This document shows positions 1 to 5,153 of a DNA stretch of 9,111 bases, piece by piece. The notes beneath the pieces were generated by a model that saw nothing but the letters and a program-made list of their open reading frames with translations, was not told the origin of the DNA and did no database searches. Position 1 is the first letter of the stretch. Each line of letters opens with the position of its first letter. The position numbers were made by a program, and so were the translations under genes. Source of the stretch: Methanobacteriota archaeon (GTDB lineage: Archaea; Halobacteriota; Halobacteria; Halobacteriales; Halalkalicoccaceae); assembly GCA_022561895.1 (NCBI GenBank), contig JADFQH010000007.1, positions 12,713 to 21,823 on the forward strand, written 5' to 3'.

Positions 1-36
1 GCCCGTCCCGACGAGCTCCTCGTTCAGTGCCAGACC
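1..36 (-). other. rpoB''/rpoB' junction (downstream of rpoB'' stop)
   Basis: These are the bases after the rpoB'' TAG stop on the minus strand. In haloarchaea rpoB' normally follows directly, but no ATG, GTG or TTG occurs here on the minus strand, so its start is presumably just outside the window. A GAGGAG purine stretch lies near the middle. The same frame as rpoB'' stays open after the stop and reads GLALNEELVGTG. This loosely resembles the LNG-x-LVGTH segment of unsplit archaeal B subunits, but that resemblance is judged by eye only. Confidence 0.35.
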
Positions 37-1629
37 CTACCGTTCCTGAGCGAGCACCGCCTGATCGTCGTCCGCGGGCGTTCGGGTGGTCGAGTCGAGA
101 CCCGGAATCCCCTCGACACCCATCGACGCCAGTTCCCGTTTGAGTCCCTGTTCGTCCTCGATGTTCTGGGTTAGCTCCATCGCTTGTGCGAAGTTCTTCA
201 CCAGACCGCAGTTCGGTCCTTCGGGAGTCTCCGAGGGACAGATCCGCCCCCACTGGGTCGCATGCAGGTCACGCGCCTCGAAGTGGGGCTGACTTCGTGA
301 AAGGGGCGAACGGAGCCGGCGCAGATGCGAGAGAACGCCCATGAAGTCGGTACGATCCACGAGTTGCGAGACGCCAGAACGACCGCCGACCCAGTTGCCC
401 GTCGCAATGGGGTGTTCGAGTCGTTCAGTGAGCACGTCGCTCCGAACCACGGTGTTCACCGAAAGCTGGCGGTTTCGCATGTTCGCCCGCTCCAGTTGGT
501 ATTTCACGTCGCGGGCGAGCTTGTTGAGCGCCGTCCGGAACAGATCCGTCATCAGATCGCCCGAGACTTTGAGACGCTTGTTCGCGTAGTGGTCCTTGTC
601 ATCAGAATCCCGACGCTGGAGCGCGAGTTCGAAGCACGCTTCTGCCATCCGACAGAGATACAGCGCTTTGTTGATCCGAACGTCCTCGTCGGGGACGCCG
701 TCCTCGTGGAGATGCGGCAGCAGATACCGGTCGATGACGTAGTTCGCGCGTTTGAGCTGGTAGTTCTTGCCCTGTCCCGAGGCGACGCGCTGGCCGAGCG
801 TTTCGATCGCGGCTTCAGTTGTTTGGACGTCCGCTTCCTCTAAGTTTTCGAGCATGAACTTCACGATCTCGGGATCATCAGAGACGCGATGAACGATCTC
901 CTCGTCGGATTCGAGACCGAGTGCACGAACGAGCGTGACGAAGTTGATCGATCCTGAAACGGAAGGAAAGCTCACTTCGAGGAGGCCGTCGCGGCCACGC
1001 TCACAGAGCACGAGCGCGCGGTAGCCTCGTCGTTGGCTGAACGTTTTTGCGACCTGAATCTCGTCGCCGTATTTGGTATCGTACTCGGCGAGGATCTTGT
1101 TCGGGGCGAGATCCTCCGAGGTCATCAGCACCCGCTCGGAGCCGTTGACGAGGAAATATCCTCCCGGGTCGGCGGGGTCCTCGCCGATGTCGATCAGCTC
1201 GTCGTCGGAGAAGCCCGCGATGTTACATTTATCAGAGCCGACCATGATCGGCATGCGCCCGACCTTGGTTTCAGTTGAATCGACGACTCGCTCTTCTTCC
1301 TCTTCGCCGCCCTTGACGATGGACATCTCCATGAAGACCGGCGCGGAGTAGGTGATGTTGCGAAGACGGGCCTCTTGGGGATACAGAAGCTCTTCGGAGC
1401 CGTCAGCCTCCCTGACGCGGGGTGTGACGACCCGAACGTCGCCGAGTTCAACGTAGACGGGCTCTTCGCCCTCCTTGTCGCCGATGTCGGTGTCGATGGT
1501 CTCCTTCTCGTCGACGACCTGCTGCATCCCTCGGTTCAGGAAGTCGTTAAACGAACGGAAGTGGTGTTCCGCGAGTCGTTCCTTCGAGAAGTACTGTTCT
1601 GAGATCGTCCGGCGTGCGGTTCCGTCCAT
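37..1629 (-). CDS. rpoB2: DNA-directed RNA polymerase subunit B'' (N-terminal half of split B)
   Basis: This 530-residue protein is the N-terminal half of the split archaeal B subunit, the counterpart of the N-terminal half of eukaryotic RPB2 and bacterial beta. It forms the lobe, protrusion and fork side of the RNA polymerase cleft in the cytoplasm. Visible hallmarks are VNGSERVLMTSEDLAPN (about 161-177), DDKDHYANKRLKVSGDL (343-359), RSDVLTERLEHPIATGNW (396-413) and the highly conserved stretch at 428-480, which includes SRSQPHFEARDLHATQWGR and CPSETPEGPNCGL. The acidic composition (EEEEER at 109-114) is haloarchaeal. Its ATG shares one base with the rpoH TGA stop (TGATG), which indicates translational coupling. 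The length is normal for haloarchaeal B''. The C-terminal tail after residue 510 looks variable. rpoB', rpoA' and rpoA'' should follow outside the window. Confidence 0.98.
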   Translation of the reverse strand: MDGTARRTISEQYFSKERLAEHHFRSFNDFLNRGMQQVVDEKETIDTDIGDKEGEEPVYVELGDVRVVTPRVREADGSEELLYPQEARLRNITYSAPVFMEMSIVKGGEEEEERVVDSTETKVGRMPIMVGSDKCNIAGFSDDELIDIGEDPADPGGYFLVNGSERVLMTSEDLAPNKILAEYDTKYGDEIQVAKTFSQRRGYRALVLCERGRDGLLEVSFPSVSGSINFVTLVRALGLESDEEIVHRVSDDPEIVKFMLENLEEADVQTTEAAIETLGQRVASGQGKNYQLKRANYVIDRYLLPHLHEDGVPDEDVRINKALYLCRMAEACFELALQRRDSDDKDHYANKRLKVSGDLMTDLFRTALNKLARDVKYQLERANMRNRQLSVNTVVRSDVLTERLEHPIATGNWVGGRSGVSQLVDRTDFMGVLSHLRRLRSPLSRSQPHFEARDLHATQWGRICPSETPEGPNCGLVKNFAQAMELTQNIEDEQGLKRELASMGVEGIPGLDSTTRTPADDDQAVLAQER

Positions 1630-1853
1630 CAGTTGATCACCAGTCGGTAGATAACGGCTCGATCGGCCGTTCGCGAATCCCGAACGATACGAACTACATC
1701 GCCGACCTCGGCCTCGTCGGGCAGCGCGGGGTCGGTGCGTTTGATTTTCGGTAGGTCTGTGCGTTTGATGTCGTACTCCGTGAGCACCTCTTGGAGTTCC
1801 TCCTCATCCATGAGAGTGTGCTCTGGTACCAGAGTGTGTTCACTTACATCCAT
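1629..1853 (-). CDS. rpoH: DNA-directed RNA polymerase subunit H
   Basis: This 74-residue protein is the archaeal RNA polymerase subunit H, equivalent to the C-terminal assembly domain of eukaryotic RPB5, and it sits at the downstream jaw of the enzyme. The family signature is clear: LVPEH near residue 8, LPKIKRTDPALP in the middle, then GDVVRIVRDS and a VIYRLVIN end. Size and position directly before rpoB'' match the family and the conserved archaeal order rpoH-rpoB''-rpoB'-rpoA'-rpoA''. The ATG at 1853 has no Shine-Dalgarno sequence. A second ATG (residue 15, MDEEEL) is less likely because it would remove the conserved LVPEH. The first 15 codons contain a duplicated EHTL and a perfect 14-bp palindrome. 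A TATA-like box lies about 80 bases upstream of the start, so the leader would be about 50 nt. Confidence 0.97.
   Translation of the reverse strand: MDVSEHTLVPEHTLMDEEELQEVLTEYDIKRTDLPKIKRTDPALPDEAEVGDVVRIVRDSRTADRAVIYRLVIN
1821..1834. repeat. 14-bp perfect palindrome inside rpoH
   Basis: CTCTGGTACCAGAG is a perfect dyad inside codons 6-12 of rpoH. On the minus strand it is flanked by two copies of CACACTCT, which encode the repeated EHTL of the protein. It may be a chance result of codon choice or a local duplication. A regulatory role is not shown. Confidence 0.5.
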
Positions 1854-1928
1854 GTGTGTGGTCTGTCTGCGGCTGGCTGACGAGAGAAGCGGCTGTCACG
1901 AGATACTACAGGCACGTAATGGAGGCGA

Positions 1929-1940
1929 GCATTTAAGCGT
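1929..1940 (-). promoter_or_regulatory. Probable TATA-box promoter for the rpoH-rpoB'' operon
   Basis: The minus strand reads AACGCTTAAATG here, an AT-rich box in GC-rich surroundings like an archaeal TATA element with an upstream BRE-like stretch (TGACAAC). Transcription would start about 25 bases downstream, near 1905, giving a leader of about 50 nt before the rpoH ATG. No other box of similar quality was seen closer to rpoH. Confidence 0.55.
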
Positions 1941-1971
1941 TGTCAAAACAGTCAGGGCGGTCGCTAATCGA

Positions 1972-2034
1972 CCGCCGTTGTGGCGGAAGCGACGGACATC
2001 GGTTGTCTACTGTCCGTTGGCGGATACCGTCCGC
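1972..2034. repeat. Cluster of three short inverted repeats in the rpoH/tRNA-Asp divergent region
   Basis: Three small dyads lie in a row. CCGCC/GGCGG is at 1972-1976 and 1982-1986 with a 5-nt loop. ACGGACA/TGTCCGT is at 1992-1998 and 2011-2017 with a 12-nt spacer. GCGGA/TCCGC is at 2020-2024 and 2030-2034 with a 5-nt spacer. They sit upstream of both the rpoH and the tRNA promoter. They could be protein-binding sites or the remains of a transcribed structure. No open frame with haloarchaeal protein character is present in 1854-2132. Confidence 0.45.
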
Positions 2035-2091
2035 TACGACGGGAACTGAAATGAGTGTTTTGGGTTCACGGGACAGGGTCCGGTCGTTTGG

Positions 2092-2103
2092 AAAGCCTTA
2101 AGT
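2092..2103 (+). promoter_or_regulatory. Probable promoter of tRNA-Asp
   Basis: AAAGCCTTAAGT contains an AT-rich TATA-like core centred near 2099, about 34 bases before the mature tRNA 5' end. Archaeal initiation about 25 bases downstream would give a short 5' leader of roughly 9 nt for RNase P to remove. Confidence 0.6.
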
Positions 2104-2132
2104 CTGCAACCCGGAAAGGAGTGAATGCGTTC

Positions 2133-2205
2133 GCCCGGATGGTGTAGTGGCCCATCATACAACCCTGTCACGGTTGTGACGCGGGTTCAAATCCCGCTCC
2201 GGGCG
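2133..2205 (+). tRNA. tRNA-Asp (GUC)
   Basis: A complete 73-nt tRNA cloverleaf. The acceptor stem GCCCGGA (2133-2139) pairs with TCCGGGC (2198-2204), and the discriminator base is G2205, as expected for tRNA-Asp. The anticodon stem CAACC/GGTTG (2160-2164/2172-2176) encloses the loop CTGTCAC with anticodon GUC at 2167-2169. The T-arm GCGGG-TTCAAAT-CCCGC is at 2181-2197. The D-arm GTGT...TCAT has a U-U at 13-22. CCA is not encoded, as is usual in archaea. TAATTTT follows the gene and may assist termination. Copies of the T-arm and acceptor 3' strand recur downstream. Confidence 0.97.
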
Positions 2206-2238
2206 TAATTTTGCGGCGAGCAATCCGCGAGCCGCAAA
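2206..2238 (+). repeat. Hairpin directly after tRNA-Asp (unit 1, first hairpin)
   Basis: TTTGCGGC at 2210-2217 pairs perfectly with GCCGCAAA at 2231-2238 around a 13-nt loop. It starts 4 nt after the mature tRNA end. A T-run (2209-2212) overlaps the 5' arm, so it could be part of the tRNA 3' trailer or act in termination. It forms the first half of palindromic unit 1 (2209-2312). Confidence 0.7.
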
Positions 2239-2249
2239 TTCGCATCGGA

Positions 2250-2303
2250 CGGGATTTGAAGTAGGGAACCGAGCGAAGCGAGGTTCAGGTGGTTCAAATC
2301 CCG
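2250..2303 (+). repeat. T-arm-derived long palindrome (unit 1, second hairpin)
   Basis: CGGGATTTGAA (2250-2260) is the exact reverse complement of TTCAAATCCCG (2293-2303), an 11-bp stem. Nested inside is GAACC/GGTTC (2266-2270/2282-2286) around GAGCGAAGCGA, a sequence type that recurs in haloarchaeal intergenic palindromes. The 3' arm is identical to the T-loop and T-stem of the tRNA-Asp gene just upstream, so the 5' arm is also complementary to the mature tRNA T-arm. Confidence 0.8.
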
Positions 2304-2313
2304 CTCCGGGCGT
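2291..2313 (+). repeat. Exact 23-nt duplicate of the tRNA-Asp 3' end
   Basis: Positions 2291-2313 repeat 2184-2206 without mismatch, covering the T-arm, the acceptor 3' strand, the discriminator and one further base. The offset is 107 bases. Duplicated tRNA 3' ends are the usual footprint of tyrosine-integrase attachment sites, but no integrase or cargo lies between the two copies. The copy also forms the closing arm of the palindrome at 2250-2303. Confidence 0.85.
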
Positions 2314-2314
2314 T

Positions 2315-2375
2315 TTCTGATTTCACGTCCGCGAGCAACCGCGATAGCGTGTTGCGAGCACTCACGAAATCAGAA
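2315..2375 (+). repeat. Long palindrome (unit 2, first hairpin)
   Basis: TTCTGATTTC (2315-2324) pairs with GAAATCAGAA (2366-2375), a perfect 10-bp outer stem. A strong inner hairpin is formed by GCAAC-CGC (2335-2342), loop GATA, and GCG-T-GTTGC (2347-2355), that is 8 bp with one bulge. A TTTT run (2313-2316) begins the unit, as in unit 1. Confidence 0.75.
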
Positions 2376-2385
2376 GCGACCGCGA

Positions 2386-2457
2386 GGGATTTGAATTAGA
2401 GAAGTCGCAACCTGCGAGCGAAAGCGAGTAGGTCCCTCCTCGCGTTGTTCAAATCCC
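2386..2457 (+). repeat. T-arm-derived long palindrome (unit 2, second hairpin)
   Basis: GGGATTTGAA (2386-2395) pairs with TTCAAATCCC (2448-2457). The inner part holds ACCT/AGGT arms around GAGCGAAAGCGAG, parallel to the GAGCGAAGCGA core of unit 1. The 3' arm plus the next bases (GTTCAAATCCCGTTCCG, 2447-2463) is a third copy of the tRNA-Asp T-arm/acceptor sequence with one mismatch, after which the match decays. The same architecture therefore occurs twice in tandem. Confidence 0.75.
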
Positions 2458-2468
2458 GTTCCGAACTG

Positions 2469-2560
2469 TACTACGGTCGCTATACCGCTCCCGAGACCCA
2501 ACCTTATTTCGTCGCTCAACGAGGGTCGAATCGACGAGTAATCGAGTAGTTCCCTCCTTC
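2469..2560. other. Remaining convergent spacer
   Basis: This is the spacer between the palindromic tail of the tRNA locus and the stop codon of the small membrane gene. No convincing open frame, RNA gene or strong terminator was seen. Confidence 0.4.
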
Positions 2561-2746
2561 TCAGCGCGTCACGAGATGGGTAAGGACCATCAGCACGATC
2601 GTTCCCCCCGCGAACATTGTCAAGGAAAACTCGGTCGCGCCGATGAAGACCAACCCCTGGAGAACGATATAGCAGAAGGCTGCCGAAAGCAGGAAATTGA
2701 TAACGAACAGCACGCGCGGATCACCCCGTGAGCGGGCCATATCCAC
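2561..2746 (-). CDS. Small two-helix membrane protein, function unknown
   Basis: This 61-residue protein is mostly two hydrophobic segments, about 12-35 (VLFVINFLLSAAFCYIVLQG...) and 39-59 (FSLTMFAGGTIVLMVLTHL), joined by a short turn. The N-terminus is basic (MARSRGDPR), so an N-in/C-in hairpin in the cytoplasmic membrane is likely. The frame opens with GTG at 2746; the ATG two codons later (2740) is an equally good start. A weak GGTGG lies about 8 bases upstream of the GTG. It begins 18 bases after the pimT1 stop with no visible promoter between, so it is probably co-transcribed. I do not recognise a characterised family and assign no function. Confidence 0.7.
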   Translation of the reverse strand: MDMARSRGDPRVLFVINFLLSAAFCYIVLQGLVFIGATEFSLTMFAGGTIVLMVLTHLVTR

Positions 2747-2764
2747 TACTTCGCCACCAGCGAC

Positions 2765-3514
2765 TTATCGGTATCGGCCACCATCCCAGTCGATCCACTC
2801 CTGTTCCCAGCCGTGTCGTCGCTGGGCATTGCGTTCCGCGAACTCCCGATCCTCGCGCTCCGTGCGATTTCGTTCGAGACGACCCGGCTGTTGGCCCTCG
2901 ACGAGCAGCGGGCGAAACGCGACCGGGCAGATCCGCTCTACGAGGTCGCCCGCCGAGTCGAGGGAAACGAGGGTCTGCTCGCCAGCGCCCATCGGCATAG
3001 TGAGGCGACCACCCTCTGTGAGCTGCTCGACGAGCGAACGCGGCGGGCGGACGGCCGCGGCCTCGACGAGAATCCGGTCGAACGGGGCGTACTCGGGAAA
3101 GCCTCGCGAGCCGTCGCGGCGATCGACCAGCACGCCGCCGTAGCCCGCACGAGCTAGATTCTTTCTCGCGGTGTAGACCATGTTCCGGTCGATATCGATC
3201 CCGTGGACGTGTTCCGACCCACTGATCTCGGCGAGCACGGCGGCAGTGTAGCCGACGCCGACGCCGACAACCAGTATAGAATGACCTTCGCGGGCGTCGA
3301 GGGCGTCCAGCAGGCGGGCGGCGGTACTCGGGGCGAGGACGGTGGTTCCGTCGGCTTCGGTGGCGCGGTCGGCGTAGGCGGCGCGCTCGTTCTCGACAAA
3401 CGGCTCGCGGGGCACATCACGCATGGCGAGGGCCACGTTTTCGGTATCGAGGGCGGCCTTCGCCTCGTGTTCGAGGCTGTCGACCATGTCCTCGCGCAGG
3501 ACAGCGGGGTCCAT
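2765..3514 (-). CDS. pimT1: Protein-L-isoaspartate O-methyltransferase-like protein (divergent paralogue)
   Basis: This 249-residue protein has the Rossmann-like SAM-methyltransferase fold of the PCMT family, which repairs isoaspartyl residues in aged proteins. Family features are AYADR (46-50), motif I ILVVGVGVGYTAAVL (80-94), the acidic post-I motif GIDIDRN, DGSRGFPEYAPFDRILVEAAA and a QLTEGGRLTMPMG segment. The usual catalytic QTIS is replaced by TTVL (57-60), and the motif I acidic residue (LEIG in the neighbour) is V (VVGVG). The C-terminus carries a charged, Arg/Glu/Trp-rich tail of about 40 residues that the neighbour lacks. Isoaspartyl repair activity is therefore uncertain; it could methylate another target or support PimT2. 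A TATA box 26 bases before the ATG suggests a leaderless transcript. Confidence 0.88.
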   Translation of the reverse strand: MDPAVLREDMVDSLEHEAKAALDTENVALAMRDVPREPFVENERAAYADRATEADGTTVLAPSTAARLLDALDAREGHSILVVGVGVGYTAAVLAEISGSEHVHGIDIDRNMVYTARKNLARAGYGGVLVDRRDGSRGFPEYAPFDRILVEAAAVRPPRSLVEQLTEGGRLTMPMGAGEQTLVSLDSAGDLVERICPVAFRPLLVEGQQPGRLERNRTEREDREFAERNAQRRHGWEQEWIDWDGGRYR

Positions 3515-3534
3515 ATCGACCCTCGGCGATCCAG

Positions 3535-3545
3535 CCCTATAAGAA
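3535..3545 (-). promoter_or_regulatory. TATA box of pimT1, leaderless arrangement
   Basis: The minus strand reads TTCTTATAGGG, centred near 3540 and about 26 bases before the A of the pimT1 ATG (3514). With archaeal initiation 25-27 bases downstream, the transcript would begin at or next to the start codon. This separates pimT1 and the small membrane gene from the methyltransferase operon upstream. Confidence 0.7.
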
Positions 3546-3586
3546 CCGCGCGCTTGAACGCCCGGCGGATGGTCGCCAGCGATCGC

Positions 3587-4498
3587 TCACTCCCTCGGTT
3601 TCTGCCCGATGATCGCCTGTAGCTCCGTGCCCGGAACGTCCCGAATCGCGAGCTCCTCGAAGCCGACAGCCGTAAGCCACTCGCGGTACTCGTCCTCGGA
3701 GTAGGTGTTTCCGTTCTCCGTTTGGGCGAGCATGTTCACCGCGAAGATCGGCGCGCGCGCCGAGCGTCCGCGCACGAAATCCGTACAGACGAGGGTGCCA
3801 CCCGAATCGAGCGCCTCGAAACAGCTCTCGAATAGTTGGGAGTTTTCTTCGGGACCGAACATATGCGTGATGCGCGAACAGAAGACGAGGTCGAATCCAG
3901 TGGGCAGGGAATCGAGCATGTCTCCAGAAACGAGATTCACCGATTCGGATTCGAGAAGCGGTGAGACGATCTCGATCACGTCGGCTTGATCGAGCAGCGT
4001 CACATCGGCTCCACGCCGGGCGAACTCGCGCGCAAACGTTCCGGGCCCGCCGCCCACGTCGAGAACAGTGTCGGGACGAGGATGGGCGTGCTCTGCGGCC
4101 GTGACGCTCGCACGAATAGTTTGAGAATTGACGCTCGTCATTGCGCCCATGAAGTTCCGCGTCCAGTTTGCGGTCTTCTCGGGAACCTCGCCCGTCACCA
4201 TCGTCTGGGGGAGCGCGAACCAGCGCGACAGGGAATCGAGGGCATGGGGCGCGGAGCCGATCGAACGAACGTCGGTCTTGGTGAGAAAGCCGAGTGCGCG
4301 GTTCGTCGGTTCGTAGCTCCCCCCGACGCGCTCGAAATAGCCGTACTCGGCGAGCGCCTCAATGGTGATTTCTGCCGCGCGCTCCGTGATCCCCGTCGCG
4401 TCAGCGACCTCCTTCGAACTACCCGCCTCGGTCAACAGCGCATCGAGGACGCCCGCCTCGCGGGCAGCCCAGAGAAGCAGTCGTTCCTCGTGGTCCAT
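3587..4498 (-). CDS. SAM-dependent methyltransferase, O-methyltransferase (Methyltransf_2) type with winged-helix N-terminus
   Basis: This 303-residue protein has two parts. Residues about 5-75 look like the winged-helix dimerisation domain of plant/bacterial small-molecule O-methyltransferases (GSSKEVADATGITERAAE, then EALAEYGYFERVGGSYEPT). The C-terminal catalytic domain has motif I VLDVGGGPG (145-153), an acidic post-I residue (LLDQ, D170), GDML (192-195), FDLVFCSRITHMF (202-214) and LDSGGTLVCTDF. The His in the ITHMF region may be catalytic, as in this family. The substrate cannot be read from the sequence; haloarchaeal homologues could act on lipids, quinones or carotenoid-like molecules. 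It lies 27 bases after pimT2 and has a GGAG 5 bases before its ATG (4504-4507), so it is probably the third gene of the operon. Confidence 0.88.
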   Translation of the reverse strand: MDHEERLLLWAAREAGVLDALLTEAGSSKEVADATGITERAAEITIEALAEYGYFERVGGSYEPTNRALGFLTKTDVRSIGSAPHALDSLSRWFALPQTMVTGEVPEKTANWTRNFMGAMTSVNSQTIRASVTAAEHAHPRPDTVLDVGGGPGTFAREFARRGADVTLLDQADVIEIVSPLLESESVNLVSGDMLDSLPTGFDLVFCSRITHMFGPEENSQLFESCFEALDSGGTLVCTDFVRGRSARAPIFAVNMLAQTENGNTYSEDEYREWLTAVGFEELAIRDVPGTELQAIIGQKPRE

Positions 4499-4503
4499 GG
4501 CTA

Positions 4504-4507
4504 CTCC
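4504..4507 (-). promoter_or_regulatory. Shine-Dalgarno site of the O-methyltransferase-like gene
   Basis: GGAG on the minus strand lies 5 nt before the ATG at 4498. It fixes the start and shows that this internal operon gene uses SD-led initiation, unlike the leaderless first genes of the transcripts. Confidence 0.7.
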
Positions 4508-4525
4508 ACGAACGTCATCGCCAAA

Positions 4526-5152
4526 TCAGCCCCGGATCGAGACGAAGCGCACCGCGCCGTGTGTTTCTCGGCTCTCGATGCCGTCCGCGCCGACGCGAGC
4601 GCGAACGAGATCCTGTGAACGCCTGCCGACCGGCGCGAGGATCGTTCCCCCCTCTCGAACTTGCTCGATCACGGATTCGGGAATCTCGGGCACGGCGCAC
4701 GTAAAGTAGGCGGCGTCGTAGGGTACGTTCTCGGGCCAGCCCTCCCGGCCATCACCCTGTCTGATACTGACTGCACCGTAGCCGATCCGCTCCAGTGTCT
4801 CGCGCGCTCGCCCCGCGAGTTTTCCGCTGAACTCCACTGTAAAGAGGTTCTTCGATCCAACGATCTCGGCGGTAACGGCTGCGTGATAGCCACAGCCGGT
4901 GCCGATTTCGAGGACTGAATCGCCTTCGTTCACATCGAGCAGATCGGCCATGATCGCGACCATATGCGGCGCACTGATCGTCTGGTCGTCCCCGATCGGT
5001 AGCGGGCGGTCGGCGTAAGTGGAGTCACGGCGCGATTCGGGAACGAACTCGTGGCGCGGAACCGCTTTCATCGCCGCTATCGTCGACTCGGAGAGACTCT
5101 CACGGCGAGCGAGTCGATCAACGAGCGCGTTGCGTTCGTCCTCGTAACTCAT
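4526..5152 (-). CDS. pimT2: Protein-L-isoaspartate O-methyltransferase
   Basis: This 208-residue canonical PCMT transfers a methyl group from SAM to the alpha-carboxyl of L-isoaspartyl residues to start repair of damaged proteins in the cytosol. Landmarks in order are VPRHEFVP (31-38), TYADRPLPIG (45-54), the catalytic-loop motif QTISAPHMVA (57-66), motif I VLEIGTGCGYHAAV (80-93), VEF (post-I acid), GDGREGWPENVPYDAAYFTCA and EGGTILAPVG. The start at 5152 is chosen because the frame further upstream (to 5482) is an Arg/Ser-rich shadow of the preceding gene. One base separates it from the stop of the HVO_0476-type gene and no good SD is present, so termination-reinitiation coupling is likely. 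Confidence 0.95.
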   Translation of the reverse strand: MSYEDERNALVDRLARRESLSESTIAAMKAVPRHEFVPESRRDSTYADRPLPIGDDQTISAPHMVAIMADLLDVNEGDSVLEIGTGCGYHAAVTAEIVGSKNLFTVEFSGKLAGRARETLERIGYGAVSIRQGDGREGWPENVPYDAAYFTCAVPEIPESVIEQVREGGTILAPVGRRSQDLVRARVGADGIESRETHGAVRFVSIRG

Positions 5153-5153
5153 A

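Noticed and set aside
325..843. 172-codon plus-strand frame inside rpoB''
   Set aside because: Shadow of the highly conserved rpoB'' reading frame.
2291..2312. Second tRNA gene
   Set aside because: Only the T-arm and acceptor 3' strand are present; no D-arm, anticodon arm or 5' acceptor strand precedes them.
2206..2468. CRISPR array
   Set aside because: The repeats are few, of unequal spacing (107 and about 156 bases) and derived from the adjacent tRNA; no cas genes are present.
2697..3157. Plus-strand frames opposite pimT1
   Set aside because: Antisense shadows of pimT1; Arg/Ser-rich products without family features.
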